Source: Fangia hongkongensis FSC776 = DSM 21703
Lineage (GTDB): Bacteria > Pseudomonadota > Gammaproteobacteria > Francisellales > Francisellaceae
Length of the DNA stretch: 64,000 nt
Direction of reading: 5' to 3'
Assembly: GCF_000379445.1 (NCBI RefSeq)
Contig: NZ_KB902273.1
Span: 1 to 64,000 of the forward strand
Notes under the pieces: model-generated
Databases searched by the model: none
Seen by the model: the letters and a program-made list of their open reading frames with translations, nothing else
What the model was told of the DNA's origin: nothing
Part shown: piece by piece, positions 35,703-45,241 of the stretch
Layout of the letters: every line of letters starts with the position of its first letter
Numbering within the stretch: position 1 is the first letter of the stretch
Translations under genes and position numbers: made by a program

Positions 35703-37085
35703 CTATGCTTCTAATGCTTCCTCTGAGACAATATCCGCGCTTTTATGAACATTGTTAACATAATCATTTTTATCTTCAGCTAAGAGGTAATTATCTGGCA
35801 CACCAAACGCTGTCAGTGCACTTTTATCAGGAAATTGGTAAACATTTTCACCCATAAGCTGATTGGCAATCATTCCACTTCGATAAGCTCCCAAGGTTAA
35901 ATCAGGTGCGCCAACACCGTGGGTATGCATCTCAGCATTTTGAACAAAAATATTTGCCTGTAACTTTCTATTCTTTGGCTTAAGTCCATAGTGTCTTGTA
36001 ATTTGAAATTGACCACTTTCATCCATAGCAAAGTGTGATTTGATATTATCCATGAGACTTAAAGAGGCACTTTGATATCCTGTTGCTGCAATAATGAAAT
36101 CAGTCGGAATACAAAATCGCTTATTTTGCTCTTGATGAAGATAACTACTTTGTATCTTTTTGGTTTGATCATCATAACTTAATTGATAAAGCTGACTGTT
36201 AGCAATGAGCTCAGCTGTTTTTTTCCCAAAAGCCTTTTCTTGGTAAAGTAAATCATAGATATCAGCAATGCTCTTTGCGCTAATCCCTTTGTATAATAGA
36301 TCCTGATCTTTAATCAATCTTGTCTTCACTTTCTCATCTAAGTGATAGAAATAATCAATATAATCGCTGCTAAAGTGCTCTAAACCAAGCTTGGAATACT
36401 CCATTGGGAAAAAGCCTTTACTTCTGGTCAACCAGCTTATTTTTGTTGCCCTTTTCTTAGATTGCATAAGATCAATAAAAACCTCTGCTGCACTTTGCCC
36501 AGAGCCAATAATACTGATGTGCTCTGAGTTCAGTGCTTGATCTTTAATGTTCAAATAGGAACTACTATGATGCACCTTTGTTTTCATGTGATCATTGATC
36601 GATGTCAGTGCATGTGGCAAAGATGGACTCGATCCCACACCGAGGACGATATTTTTAGCTAACACTCTTTCTTTTTTTCCATCAAGATCCTCTTTGATCA
36701 CCTCCCAATAAGGAGCTTTATAATCAATAGAAAGAACTTTATAACCAAAGTGACAGCTGGATAAACGCTCTGACACCCAGCGGCAATAATCATTATACTC
36801 TTTGCGTAAAATCAAAAAGTCTTCTTTAAAGAAAAAAGGATACAGCCGGCCTTTTTCCTTTAAATAATTTAAAAAGCTAAAGCGACTTGTTGGGTCTGCC
36901 ATCGTAACCAAATCTGCTAAAAAAGGCACTTGTAAGGTTGTCCAGTCCATCATAAGGCCAGGGTGCCAATCAAATTTGTCCTTTTGATCAAAGAAAATAC
37001 TCTTGATCGGCTTATCTTCTAACAACGCTGCCAATGATAAATTAAAAGGGCCAATACCCACCCCAATTACATCATACACATTCAT
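35703..37085 (-). CDS. Diamine N-monooxygenase (IucD/RhbE-like)
   Basis: 460 residues. FAD motif GVGIGPFNLSLAALLE at the N-terminus, the family block FDWHPGLMMDWTTLQVPFLADLV (in part), an NADPH-binding IIGSGQSAAEVFIDL, and the ATGY motif (IIAATGYQSASL). These enzymes N-hydroxylate lysine, ornithine or short diamines; the neighbours Dat and Ddc point to 1,3-diaminopropane. Its start lies 14 bases inside the IucA/IucC gene, so the two are coupled. Confidence 0.92.
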   Translation of the reverse strand: MNVYDVIGVGIGPFNLSLAALLEDKPIKSIFFDQKDKFDWHPGLMMDWTTLQVPFLADLVTMADPTSRFSFLNYLKEKGRLYPFFFKEDFLILRKEYNDYCRWVSERLSSCHFGYKVLSIDYKAPYWEVIKEDLDGKKERVLAKNIVLGVGSSPSLPHALTSINDHMKTKVHHSSSYLNIKDQALNSEHISIIGSGQSAAEVFIDLMQSKKRATKISWLTRSKGFFPMEYSKLGLEHFSSDYIDYFYHLDEKVKTRLIKDQDLLYKGISAKSIADIYDLLYQEKAFGKKTAELIANSQLYQLSYDDQTKKIQSSYLHQEQNKRFCIPTDFIIAATGYQSASLSLMDNIKSHFAMDESGQFQITRHYGLKPKNRKLQANIFVQNAEMHTHGVGAPDLTLGAYRSGMIANQLMGENVYQFPDKSALTAFGVPDNYLLAEDKNDYVNNVHKSADIVSEEALEA

Positions 37086-38817
37086 GCATCACCTCAAATG
37101 GATTTTTTATCTCTACATAGACTGATTGTTGAGTTAAAGGGGCTTGTAGCTCATCAAGGCCACTTAAACGCGTCATTAAATTTGCCTTTGCTGGCAGTGT
37201 TTTATCCTCAAGAAGCTTTTTGGAAAACCTCTCTGATGTCTGATAACTCTTTGCAAAATGCATGAAGAAACTTTGCGTCATCTCCAAAAGCACTTTCTCA
37301 CAGATATACTCTGTTGCCGCAAGTGCCTCGATGACTGACAAAAGATGATTGACAATAAAATAATAACAAAAATGATGATCGACAAATTCCAAAGTCCCAT
37401 CACACAGAAACTCAAGTTCTCTATCTGTTGCAATGTTTTTAAGATTTGGGTGATCTTTGACATAATAATACCCTTGAGAATCTCGATATAGCCCAGCAAC
37501 AGGAAGTGCATTTTCCAGTTTGACCAGCAGATTTTGTTGATGTGCTTCAAGGGCAATACCATATTCACTATACAGCCACAAAACAGGCGCCACAACAACA
37601 GTTAAATAGCGTTTATACCAATATCTGGCCGCTTGCTCATAGGAAAGTTGTTGCATTCTTGAGACTTGTAAAATAAGTGTTTGCAAACGTGTTGTGTTAT
37701 CAAAGGGATTTATCTCTGTTAAAGCGGCAATGGCACTGATATCTTCATGTGCTTGAAATGGTGCCTCACGGATAATGCAAATACTAGAATCAAGCACCTT
37801 TTCATTTACTTTCAGAGCTATGAAAGCAGGGTCAGTGACAAGCCTAAAATCTGGGAACTTCTTAGTGAGCACCTCGCCAAGTTGATTTTGATTTAGCTCA
37901 TGCACGGCCTTAGCTCGGTAACACTCTTTCTCAAGGTTAACTCGAACAGAGTTGGTAATCGCGATATTTAAAGAAAACTTCAGCATAATATTTGCTGTTG
38001 GTGAGTAGACAGTGCGAACCGAACTTGTTGGATAAAACCAAAGCCCTGTTGTCCCTATATCAATGATTTCTTTGGTTTTTAAACAAGCCTCTATCTCCGG
38101 CATCTCCAATAAATAAAGTGCCTGCCAAGGATGTAAAACAAATAAATGATATCTCTCACTTGGTTTTTGGAGCCCATCTTTTTCATCACCCATAAAACTT
38201 ATCAGCAATGCTTCAAGTGTTTGATCCATTGCAGTTTCTGTGCTCAATAATGTTTTTTTCACCCATAGATAATGTAGCTGAAATTTCCCTTCAGTCTCTG
38301 GTGAATATTCATGAAATTCCGCATCAGAGAAGCCTTCTCTACTTTTTGCATCTGGCTGAAACCTGTGACCTGACAACAGCATTTGCTCCGATTGAATAAA
38401 ATGACTTTCTACTGTTTTAAATGCTTGGCTAATGTTAGATTTCCTATAGCTCAGTATTTTCTCCAAATGACACGCTGAGTTCATCACACGCCTGATTACT
38501 TCAGCGCCTGTAAAAGACCCAACATCCCCTGAGAGCACATCAACAATCAGTTCAATCACTTGAAGCGGTGCTAGTGGGTGTTTTTTATTACCCTCAACTA
38601 AGAATACCGGTAACAACCATTTTGGTGATTGCAGCACACCTGATAATATCAGCTTAATCTCAAGCTTTCTTTGTTTACTCTGTGCACCCAACAGTGGCAC
38701 CTCTAGATAGTAGCTATTACGCTCTACACTAATTGAATGCAATGTGTAATTATCCGCTTCACGAAAAAAGCAATTTAGAAAATGCCTCAGTGTTATTTCA
38801 TAGGCATGTGTGATCAT
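37072..38817 (-). CDS. IucA/IucC family siderophore synthetase (RhbC-like)
   Basis: 581 residues. NIS synthetase motifs: GHRFQPDAKSREG (150-162), LHPWQALYLLE (228-238), SSVRTVYSPTANIMLKFSLN (ATP site), ALEAHQQNLLVKLE (the E-x-H-x-Q-N signature), and a Fe/transport-like C-terminal lobe. It activates citrate as an adenylate and joins it to the amine. With the second synthetase domain at 33306-35654 it would build a symmetric bis-hydroxamate. It overlaps ddc by 20 bases, and AGGAAAG precedes ATG 38817. Confidence 0.93.
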   Translation of the reverse strand: MITHAYEITLRHFLNCFFREADNYTLHSISVERNSYYLEVPLLGAQSKQRKLEIKLILSGVLQSPKWLLPVFLVEGNKKHPLAPLQVIELIVDVLSGDVGSFTGAEVIRRVMNSACHLEKILSYRKSNISQAFKTVESHFIQSEQMLLSGHRFQPDAKSREGFSDAEFHEYSPETEGKFQLHYLWVKKTLLSTETAMDQTLEALLISFMGDEKDGLQKPSERYHLFVLHPWQALYLLEMPEIEACLKTKEIIDIGTTGLWFYPTSSVRTVYSPTANIMLKFSLNIAITNSVRVNLEKECYRAKAVHELNQNQLGEVLTKKFPDFRLVTDPAFIALKVNEKVLDSSICIIREAPFQAHEDISAIAALTEINPFDNTTRLQTLILQVSRMQQLSYEQAARYWYKRYLTVVVAPVLWLYSEYGIALEAHQQNLLVKLENALPVAGLYRDSQGYYYVKDHPNLKNIATDRELEFLCDGTLEFVDHHFCYYFIVNHLLSVIEALAATEYICEKVLLEMTQSFFMHFAKSYQTSERFSKKLLEDKTLPAKANLMTRLSGLDELQAPLTQQSVYVEIKNPFEVMHECV

Positions 38818-40321
38818 GTTCTCTTTCCTCCCTTAAAGCCATCACAAGCTTCTGACCTTGCTCTTTAATTGCTTGTACTGCCTCTTTGATCAGATCAAAG
38901 CTTACCTCTGGATGCATAAAAGTGAATTTTAAATAGACTTTGCCTTTCACCTTGGTGCGTGCAATAAGGTAGTTCCCCTGTAGCAACATGTTTTTATAAA
39001 CACTTTGGTTGATCTTATTTAACGCTTGCTCCGAGCACCTATGATCAATATAACGAAAGACAATTGTATTCAAACGCGCCTCGGCATGAATACTTTCTTG
39101 ATAGGCAAGCTCAAATTCATCGCTTTCACGCAATAAACAATCTGCTTTTACTGTCATATTAATAATATGATCTATCCAACTACCAAAGCGTGCCTCCCCA
39201 GCATGCTTAAGAGCACAAAATAACTTAAGCGCATCAAAGCGCCTTGTAGTCTGTAGGGATTTATCAACTAAATTCAACGCATCAAAAGCATCTTCTTCGG
39301 GGTTTAGATAATCCGCATGATAAGAGAGAAGCTGTATATTTTGTTTATTTTTACAAAAAAAAGCGCCACAGCTAATCGGTTGAAAAAAGAGTTTATGAAA
39401 ATCAATTGTCACTGAATCTGCCTGATCAAGTCCTTCTAAACGTGTTTTATGCTTACTTGAAAGAAGTAGTGCACCACCCACCGCAGCATCAACATGAAGC
39501 CATATATCATAAGAGCTTGCCACCTTGGAGAGTTCATCAACAGCATCAATTTGTCCAAAATCAGTGCCTCCTGCTGTTGCAACAACGCCAATAGGCAATA
39601 GCCCTTCATGCCTTAGCTTTTCTATTTGATGTGCTAGATGGATAGGGCACATTCTTTGCTTATCATCAACCTTGACAGTACAAATAGCCTCCCTGCCAAG
39701 CCCAAGCAGCATTAATGATTTGTGCACGGAGAAATGAGTATACTCTGTACATAATATACGAAATTTTGACGCCTCGGGAGGTAAGCCCAATTGAGTAATA
39801 TCATGCTTTAGTTTATCGATACAATAATAATCTCTCGCTAATAAAAGCCCCATTAAGTTTGATTGCGTCCCACCGCTTGTAAAGACGCCGTCGGCATTAG
39901 TTATATGCTTTGGGTAAATCTTGGCTGAAAATAAATCAATCATTGCCTGTTCAAGATAGGTTGCTATCGGGCTTTGATCCCAAGAGTCCATGGATTGATT
40001 CAACACAGAAATCATCATTTCTGCAACTAACGATGCCTGCATAATAGGACAATGTAAGTGCGCCATACTGTGTGCGCTGTTAATATTAACTGAATGTGCT
40101 AACACTGGCTTTAGATAGTGCGATAACAGCTGATCAAAAGTTTCTCCTTGAAAGCCCTGTGTTAGACTCTTTGCTAAGGATTGACTCTTTTCAGGCGAAA
40201 TACCACTATAGGCCTTTTCATTTGCTAGATGCGCGCCAATATACTCACTCACCTTTAACATTAAGGCTTGATAGTGCTTGATCGATGCATCATCAGTTAA
40301 AAAATAAGCTTCTTTTTCCAT
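38798..40321 (-). CDS. ddc: L-2,4-diaminobutyrate decarboxylase
   Basis: 507 residues, group II PLP decarboxylase. SAHSMAHLHCP (83-93) and HVDAAVGGALLLS (276-288) are family blocks; Lys310 in TIDFHKLFFQP should bind PLP. It converts diaminobutyrate to 1,3-diaminopropane. AAGGAAG precedes ATG 40321. It sits six bases after dat, the usual dat-ddc pair, here serving a rhizobactin/schizokinen-type pathway. Confidence 0.93.
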   Translation of the reverse strand: MEKEAYFLTDDASIKHYQALMLKVSEYIGAHLANEKAYSGISPEKSQSLAKSLTQGFQGETFDQLLSHYLKPVLAHSVNINSAHSMAHLHCPIMQASLVAEMMISVLNQSMDSWDQSPIATYLEQAMIDLFSAKIYPKHITNADGVFTSGGTQSNLMGLLLARDYYCIDKLKHDITQLGLPPEASKFRILCTEYTHFSVHKSLMLLGLGREAICTVKVDDKQRMCPIHLAHQIEKLRHEGLLPIGVVATAGGTDFGQIDAVDELSKVASSYDIWLHVDAAVGGALLLSSKHKTRLEGLDQADSVTIDFHKLFFQPISCGAFFCKNKQNIQLLSYHADYLNPEEDAFDALNLVDKSLQTTRRFDALKLFCALKHAGEARFGSWIDHIINMTVKADCLLRESDEFELAYQESIHAEARLNTIVFRYIDHRCSEQALNKINQSVYKNMLLQGNYLIARTKVKGKVYLKFTFMHPEVSFDLIKEAVQAIKEQGQKLVMALREEREHDHTCL

Positions 40322-40327
40322 ATTTAG

Positions 40328-41704
40328 CTATACTTCCTTGAGTGACTCATCCACAATCTGAATGATTTTATCAACATCTTCTTTTGTTAAAATAAGCGGC
40401 GGTAAAAAACGAAGTGTCGCAGAATGACGACCACCGAGTTCAATAATAAGCCCCTTTTGAAAACATAATTTTTTAATGCTCATGGCCTTTTGTCCATCAG
40501 CAGGAAAACTGCCAATACCATCTGCCTTTTGCTTATAATCGATAACTTCCATGCCAAGCATAAGTCCTTCTCCTCGCACATCACCGATTAGTTTATGCTT
40601 TGATTTAAGCTCAATAAGCTTTGATTTAAAATAACAACCAACTGATCTCACTTGTGCTAGAAACTCAGGTTTTCGCACTTCTTTTAATGTTGCAAGCCCT
40701 GCTGCCATAGCAAGTGTATTGCCTCTAAAGGTGCCTGCATGCGCACCCGGCTGCCAAAGATCAAGCTTCTTTTTATAAATCACAACCGATATCGGTAAAC
40801 CGCCGCCTATCGCTTTGGATAGCACAATCACATCTGGTGTGATGTTGGCTCTTTCAAAAGCATACAAATACCCTGTTCTGCCAATACCCGTTTGCACTTC
40901 ATCAACAACAAGCGGAATATCATGTGCCTTTGCGAGATTCGCTATTGCTTGAAGCCAGCTGATCGGTGGGACAATAACACCGCCCTCACCTTGAATGGGT
41001 TCTAAGATAATTGCTGCAGGTTTAACAATGCCACTTTCTGGATCTGATAACATCCGTGAAATCATTTCAATATTGACAGCGATGCTATTATCACCTTGCA
41101 GCCCAAATGGGCAGCGATAAGCATAAGGATAAGGCAAAAAGTGCACAGATGGCATAAGCGCAGATAGATTCTGCTTAGGCGCAATATTACCCATCATTGC
41201 CAATGTTCCATGTGTCATGCCATGATAAGCACCGTGAAAAGCAAGAATATTCTCTCTGTTTGTTGCTGTCTTACAAAGCTTAATTGCCGCCTCAACAGCA
41301 TCTGCTCCTGTTGGTGAGCAAAACTGTATCTTTACATCACCATGGTAAGCCTCTGGCAAGCTATCTAATAGCTCTAGCATAAAAGCATGTTTTTCATAAG
41401 TGAGTAAATCTAGAGTATGAAGCGGTGTGCTTTTTTGTAAGACACTTTCAATAGCTTCTAATACTTTTGGATGATTATGCCCTAGCGCTAAAGAGCCTGC
41501 ACCGCCTAAGGCATCGATATATTTTTTGCCTGTGATATCAGTCAGATAAATGCCCTTTGCCTTATCAATAACAAATGGATTTTTGCGTGGATAACTTCTC
41601 GCATTGGACTCCCAGCTTGCCTGATCTCCCAATAATAGCTTCATCATATCCGCTTTTGCTGAGATGCTATCTGTCAAATCATTCCTTGGTTTTGTATCTT
41701 CCAT
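40328..41704 (-). CDS. dat: L-2,4-diaminobutyrate:2-oxoglutarate aminotransferase
   Basis: 458 residues, class III PLP aminotransferase. Blocks are FCSPTGADAVEAAIKL (128-143), FHGAYHGMTHG, EPIQGEGGV, VVDEVQTGIGRTG, and Lys297 in VLSKAIGGGLP as the PLP lysine. It turns aspartate semialdehyde plus glutamate into diaminobutyrate. First gene of the siderophore operon; the overlapping Fur box lies about 185 bases upstream. The residues around PTGADA match Dat/RhbA rather than ornithine or GABA aminotransferases. Confidence 0.92.
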   Translation of the reverse strand: MEDTKPRNDLTDSISAKADMMKLLLGDQASWESNARSYPRKNPFVIDKAKGIYLTDITGKKYIDALGGAGSLALGHNHPKVLEAIESVLQKSTPLHTLDLLTYEKHAFMLELLDSLPEAYHGDVKIQFCSPTGADAVEAAIKLCKTATNRENILAFHGAYHGMTHGTLAMMGNIAPKQNLSALMPSVHFLPYPYAYRCPFGLQGDNSIAVNIEMISRMLSDPESGIVKPAAIILEPIQGEGGVIVPPISWLQAIANLAKAHDIPLVVDEVQTGIGRTGYLYAFERANITPDVIVLSKAIGGGLPISVVIYKKKLDLWQPGAHAGTFRGNTLAMAAGLATLKEVRKPEFLAQVRSVGCYFKSKLIELKSKHKLIGDVRGEGLMLGMEVIDYKQKADGIGSFPADGQKAMSIKKLCFQKGLIIELGGRHSATLRFLPPLILTKEDVDKIIQIVDESLKEV

Positions 41705-42021
41705 TACCTATTCCTAGTCAATGTACTTAACCTAAGCTCAATTTTGAAAAGCCCGGGTTAGTTAATGTTCATGATGACAAAATTACACTTGTGCTTATAA
41801 GCACATATAAACAAAATACGCTCATAAATGACCGATATAACTTAAAGTTTAATATTAATCATCACACCCTCTACCTAATGAACAATATGATATTGATAAT
41901 TAATATCATTATCAATAGTTTATGACAATTAATTTATCCTGAATGATTAGAAACGTTGGAAAATAATCCCTGATTGATATACATTCAAATCAACAAAGTG
42001 TCACAATCTATAAGGATTAAC
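41705..42021. promoter_or_regulatory. Divergent iron-regulated promoter region
   Basis: 317 bases between dat (minus) and the GST gene (plus). It contains the Fur box listed next. The rest is AT-rich, and I do not see a clear core promoter for either side. The GST start has its own AAGGA ribosome site at 42012-42016. Confidence 0.45.
41889..41913. promoter_or_regulatory. Overlapping Fur boxes
   Basis: GATATTGATAATTAATATC (41889-41907) and GATAATTAATATCATTATC (41895-41913) each match 16 of 19 positions of the Fur consensus GATAATGATAATCATTATC. They are offset by six bases, the spacing at which two Fur dimers bind side by side. This fits iron repression of the siderophore operon and perhaps the divergent GST gene. 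Confidence 0.8.
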
Positions 42022-42675
42022 ATGTACAAAGTCTATTTGCTAGAGCAATCACGAGGTTATCGCATTCCTTGGGTTCTCTCACTATTGAACCTTGAATATG
42101 AAGTAGAGGAAATTAAAAGAACCCCTGAGTTTCAAGCACCTGAGTCTTTAAAAGAGGTTCACCCACTGGGAAAATCGCCAATTTTGGAGCATCAGAATAA
42201 AGCATATGTCGAAAGTGGTGCGGTGATTGAGTTTTTAACAAATAATCATGATAAAGAAGATCACTATAGCAGTAGCGCCTATGATTATCTTTTCTGGCTT
42301 CACTACGCTGAAGGCTCGCTTATGTCACTGTTGCTATCAAAGTATCTTTTTATCAAACTCAAATCACAAAAAGTGCCTTTCTTTGTAAAACCAATTATTA
42401 AAGCCATTTGTCAAAAGATGGATAGCCGATTCTTCAACAAAAACTTTGCAGCTCACCTTGGCTTTATCAATGATTCACTAGAAGGTAAGCGGTATATTTT
42501 TGAAGACAGGTTCACGGCTGCTGACATTCAAATGCATATGCCTTTAAAACTAATAAGCTCAAGGTTTGATGCAAGTATGAACTATCAAAATATTACTGAC
42601 TATGTCGCTCAAATTGAAGCGCATCCAAGCTTTAGCAGAATGAAAGAAAAATTAGGGGATTTTAATTTTATTTAA
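42022..42675 (+). CDS. Glutathione S-transferase family protein
   Basis: 217 residues from ATG 42022, chosen for AAGGA five bases upstream over the longer frame from 41974. Residues 1-75 form a thioredoxin-like domain with SRGYRIPWVL, HPLGKSPILEH (the cis-Pro) and VESGAVIEFL (the Glu-Ser glutathione contact). A helical C-terminal domain carries FTAADIQMHMPL. It conjugates or isomerises small electrophiles. Its divergence from dat across a Fur box raises a link to iron or redox stress. It converges with tolC, 18 bases apart. Confidence 0.88.
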   Translation: MYKVYLLEQSRGYRIPWVLSLLNLEYEVEEIKRTPEFQAPESLKEVHPLGKSPILEHQNKAYVESGAVIEFLTNNHDKEDHYSSSAYDYLFWLHYAEGSLMSLLLSKYLFIKLKSQKVPFFVKPIIKAICQKMDSRFFNKNFAAHLGFINDSLEGKRYIFEDRFTAADIQMHMPLKLISSRFDASMNYQNITDYVAQIEAHPSFSRMKEKLGDFNFI

Positions 42676-42693
42676 CAAGCTTCTGTGCAAAAA

Positions 42694-44136
42694 CTATTGC
42701 TCAATCACATCTTTATAAATGCCAGAAGAAGCTGTTTTTTTCTGACTTGCTTGCATATTACTACTTGATTGCTTTGAAGTATGCATTGTTGTTAACCACT
42801 TATTGATTGCATCAACATCCTGATAAGATAAAACACCTGCAACCTGCTTCAGTGTCAATAAGTCATTAATATAAGCATATTTTGCTTGTGAATACTGCTG
42901 CTGTGCTTCAAATAATTGCTGCTGCTGTCTTAGTAAATCAACAATGGTACTGGTTCCAACTTCATAGCTTGCTTTCATTGCATCGACGGAAGCTTGTGCT
43001 GAAATCACCGCCTGCTTATAGGCTTCAACTTGCGAAATATCTGTAATCACATTCAAATAAGCGGTTTTAAGTGAGCTTTCAGTTGCACGCTCAGCCTCAA
43101 GTAGATTATAACGAGCCGCCTCTTTGTTATACTGAGACTGCTTCACTGTTGCATAATCAGCGCCACCATTTAATACATTCCAAGCTACCGTCACATTGGC
43201 ATATGCCGTATTTGAGCCTGCTGTATTATTTGGATTTTGATAATTGAGCGTTCTTGTTGCATTGGCGTTCAGTGTCGCATTTGGAATAAATAAACCCCAT
43301 GCTGCACTAACTCCTGCCTCAGAAGACTGTAGTAGATACTGGCTTTGCACAACAGATAGGTTTTGTTTTAAGGCAATATTTAACCACTCTTTCATGCTGG
43401 CTGGTTTTGGCTTATCAAAAGGAAACTTATCACTTAACTTTTGCACACTAGAGATTTTTTGACCTGTAATCTGTGCCAAACTAGCATATGCCGTTGCTAA
43501 ATCATTTTCAGCTTGCACCGTAGATGCAACCGACTGTTCATACTGCGCTTTAGTTGCTTGCACATCGGTAATAGCGGCTAAACCAACTTTATATTTCTCT
43601 TCATTTTGGTTTAAAAGCTCTTTGTTCCAAGACTCATTGGCACGTGCATAAGCTAAGTTATCCTGCTGCTGTAAGATCTCAAAATACGCCTGTGATGTAT
43701 TTAATATTAAATTTTGTTGTGCTTCAGCAAAGCTAATTGCATCTGCTTTTGCTTGATACACAGAATAGCTATACCCACCCCAAGCAGACCAGTTAAATAA
43801 AGCCTGAGCGACAGTAACACTTGGCGCTTGAGTAAAGTATTTTGTGCGTTTTTCAAGTCCGGTTGTTGAATCAGTCCCAGGTGCTGAGGTATAGTTTCCT
43901 TGACCCACATAGCCCACATCAACAATTGGCAATAGTTGACCCAACGCAATAGGTACATTTTGCTGTGTTGATTGGAATGTTGCCTCTGAAGCCATATAAC
44001 TTGCGTTATTTTTCTTAGCAAGCTGATAGACATCTGAGAGATTTTGTGCACTTTGAGCGCTTTTCTCAACTGGCGTATGAGCATAGGCACTGATCCCAAA
44101 TGCCATGCTGATGATAACCGTTGCTAACTTTTTCAT
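42694..44136 (-). CDS. tolC: Outer-membrane efflux channel TolC
   Basis: 480 residues from ATG 44136 (AGGAAG upstream; the frame also extends to 44169, inside pcm). Signal peptide MKKLATVIISMAFGISAYA. Two OEP repeats of long coiled-coil helices and short strands are visible, with PSVTVAQALFNWSAWGGYS and the second-repeat equivalent ANVTVAWNVLNGGADYA. It would form the trimeric exit duct for type I secretion and RND/MFS efflux. It lies 22 bases behind the pcm-like gene. Confidence 0.93.
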   Translation of the reverse strand: MKKLATVIISMAFGISAYAHTPVEKSAQSAQNLSDVYQLAKKNNASYMASEATFQSTQQNVPIALGQLLPIVDVGYVGQGNYTSAPGTDSTTGLEKRTKYFTQAPSVTVAQALFNWSAWGGYSYSVYQAKADAISFAEAQQNLILNTSQAYFEILQQQDNLAYARANESWNKELLNQNEEKYKVGLAAITDVQATKAQYEQSVASTVQAENDLATAYASLAQITGQKISSVQKLSDKFPFDKPKPASMKEWLNIALKQNLSVVQSQYLLQSSEAGVSAAWGLFIPNATLNANATRTLNYQNPNNTAGSNTAYANVTVAWNVLNGGADYATVKQSQYNKEAARYNLLEAERATESSLKTAYLNVITDISQVEAYKQAVISAQASVDAMKASYEVGTSTIVDLLRQQQQLFEAQQQYSQAKYAYINDLLTLKQVAGVLSYQDVDAINKWLTTMHTSKQSSSNMQASQKKTASSGIYKDVIEQ

Positions 44137-44158
44137 ATATCTTCCTAAGTTTTCAATA

Positions 44159-44827
44159 TTAAAATGCAAATGCTTCAGGTGTTTGAGCGACTTTATTTAC
44201 CTTCGTATAAAGATCAAAAATACACTTTTTCTCCAAGGTAGCACCTTGTTTTTTTGTGACCAATACAGCAGTAATATAATCTACCTTATCAACAAAATAT
44301 AACAGTCGACCATTAGGCGACAACTGATCAATATACGCATCTGGTGAACTCAATTGTGTCTCTCTAAGCACAATAACATCATAGTGTGCTTTTGATTCAA
44401 TTTCTTTGGCGTGCTGATACTTGATATTATAAATAGCCAATGACTTTAAACGATGCTTTACATGGTTGATCATATCCTCATGGATATCATATAGCTCAAT
44501 CATCGATGCAAGTTTGGCCATAAGTGCAGTCAAATAACCACATCCAATGCCAACCTGTAACACTGTATCTGAGTGTTTAAGCGCTACCGCTTGCAGGATT
44601 TGCGTCACTGTTTTTGGCGTGAAGGCATATCGGCCATGATTCACAGGAATATCCAGCTCAGAATATGCCAGTGCCTTCATATCTTTTGGCACAAAAAGCT
44701 CTCTTGGTATCTGAATCATCGCATCCAGCATCTTGCCATAAGGCACACCCAATATACGAACCTGCTGCTTGATCATGTTTTCCTTTGCGTATTCTAAATC
44801 TACAGCCTCTGTCAAAGTCTCACTCAT
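44159..44827 (-). CDS. Protein-L-isoaspartate O-methyltransferase family protein
   Basis: 222 residues. The Pcm start RIPRELFVP is seen as QIPRELFVPKDMKALAY, followed by GRYAFTPKTVTQILQA where active enzymes have the G-x-x-I-S-Q-P-x-x-v pattern. The SAM motif is VLQVGIGCGYLTALMA, in place of the usual VLEIGTGSGYQ. The loss of the acceptor-site I-S-Q-P block and of the first-motif Glu suggests this protein may not repair isoaspartate. It sits directly before tolC, an arrangement seen in other gammaproteobacteria, and may serve secretion. Confidence 0.8.
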   Translation of the reverse strand: MSETLTEAVDLEYAKENMIKQQVRILGVPYGKMLDAMIQIPRELFVPKDMKALAYSELDIPVNHGRYAFTPKTVTQILQAVALKHSDTVLQVGIGCGYLTALMAKLASMIELYDIHEDMINHVKHRLKSLAIYNIKYQHAKEIESKAHYDVIVLRETQLSSPDAYIDQLSPNGRLLYFVDKVDYITAVLVTKKQGATLEKKCIFDLYTKVNKVAQTPEAFAF

Positions 44828-45241
44828 TTGCTTCTCTAAAATTTTATTTACTCATAAGCCGTATCGAGCATAAAAATACCCGTACTCACTCTAATATCAC
44901 CACATTATGCTCAGCTACAGCTAAAATTGCCATCTCTTTTTATATCGCAAAATGATTACGATTGGCATTAAAACAATTTGAACAAGCCTTGTTCATCATT
45001 CTAAACCCTAATGTCAGGATATTCAAATACTGTCAAAGCAGTTACAGAAAAAACATTGCTGTTCTTGCAAAACTTTAGGTGCTCTAACTACAATGAAATG
45101 AAAAGTAGCTATTGATATAACCGACACGCCATGTTTAAAAACACCAACATTTATGGTGTATAGCTGTCATCAAAGCAAGCAAATTAAAGTACATGAAGGT
45201 AAGTATGATTAATTTAAGCGAAGTGTAAAAAGGAGAGAGCC
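44828..45241. promoter_or_regulatory. Divergent intergenic region with a 17-bp palindrome
   Basis: 414 bases between pcm-tolC (minus) and the CBS gene (plus). TGAACAAG-C-CTTGTTCA (44979-44995) is a perfect 8-1-8 palindrome typical of a repressor operator, TetR type for example, and it is placed to control pcm-tolC. A separate hairpin ACACCA/TGGTGT (45141-45159) lies 83 bases before the CBS start. No RNA gene is recognised. Confidence 0.45.
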
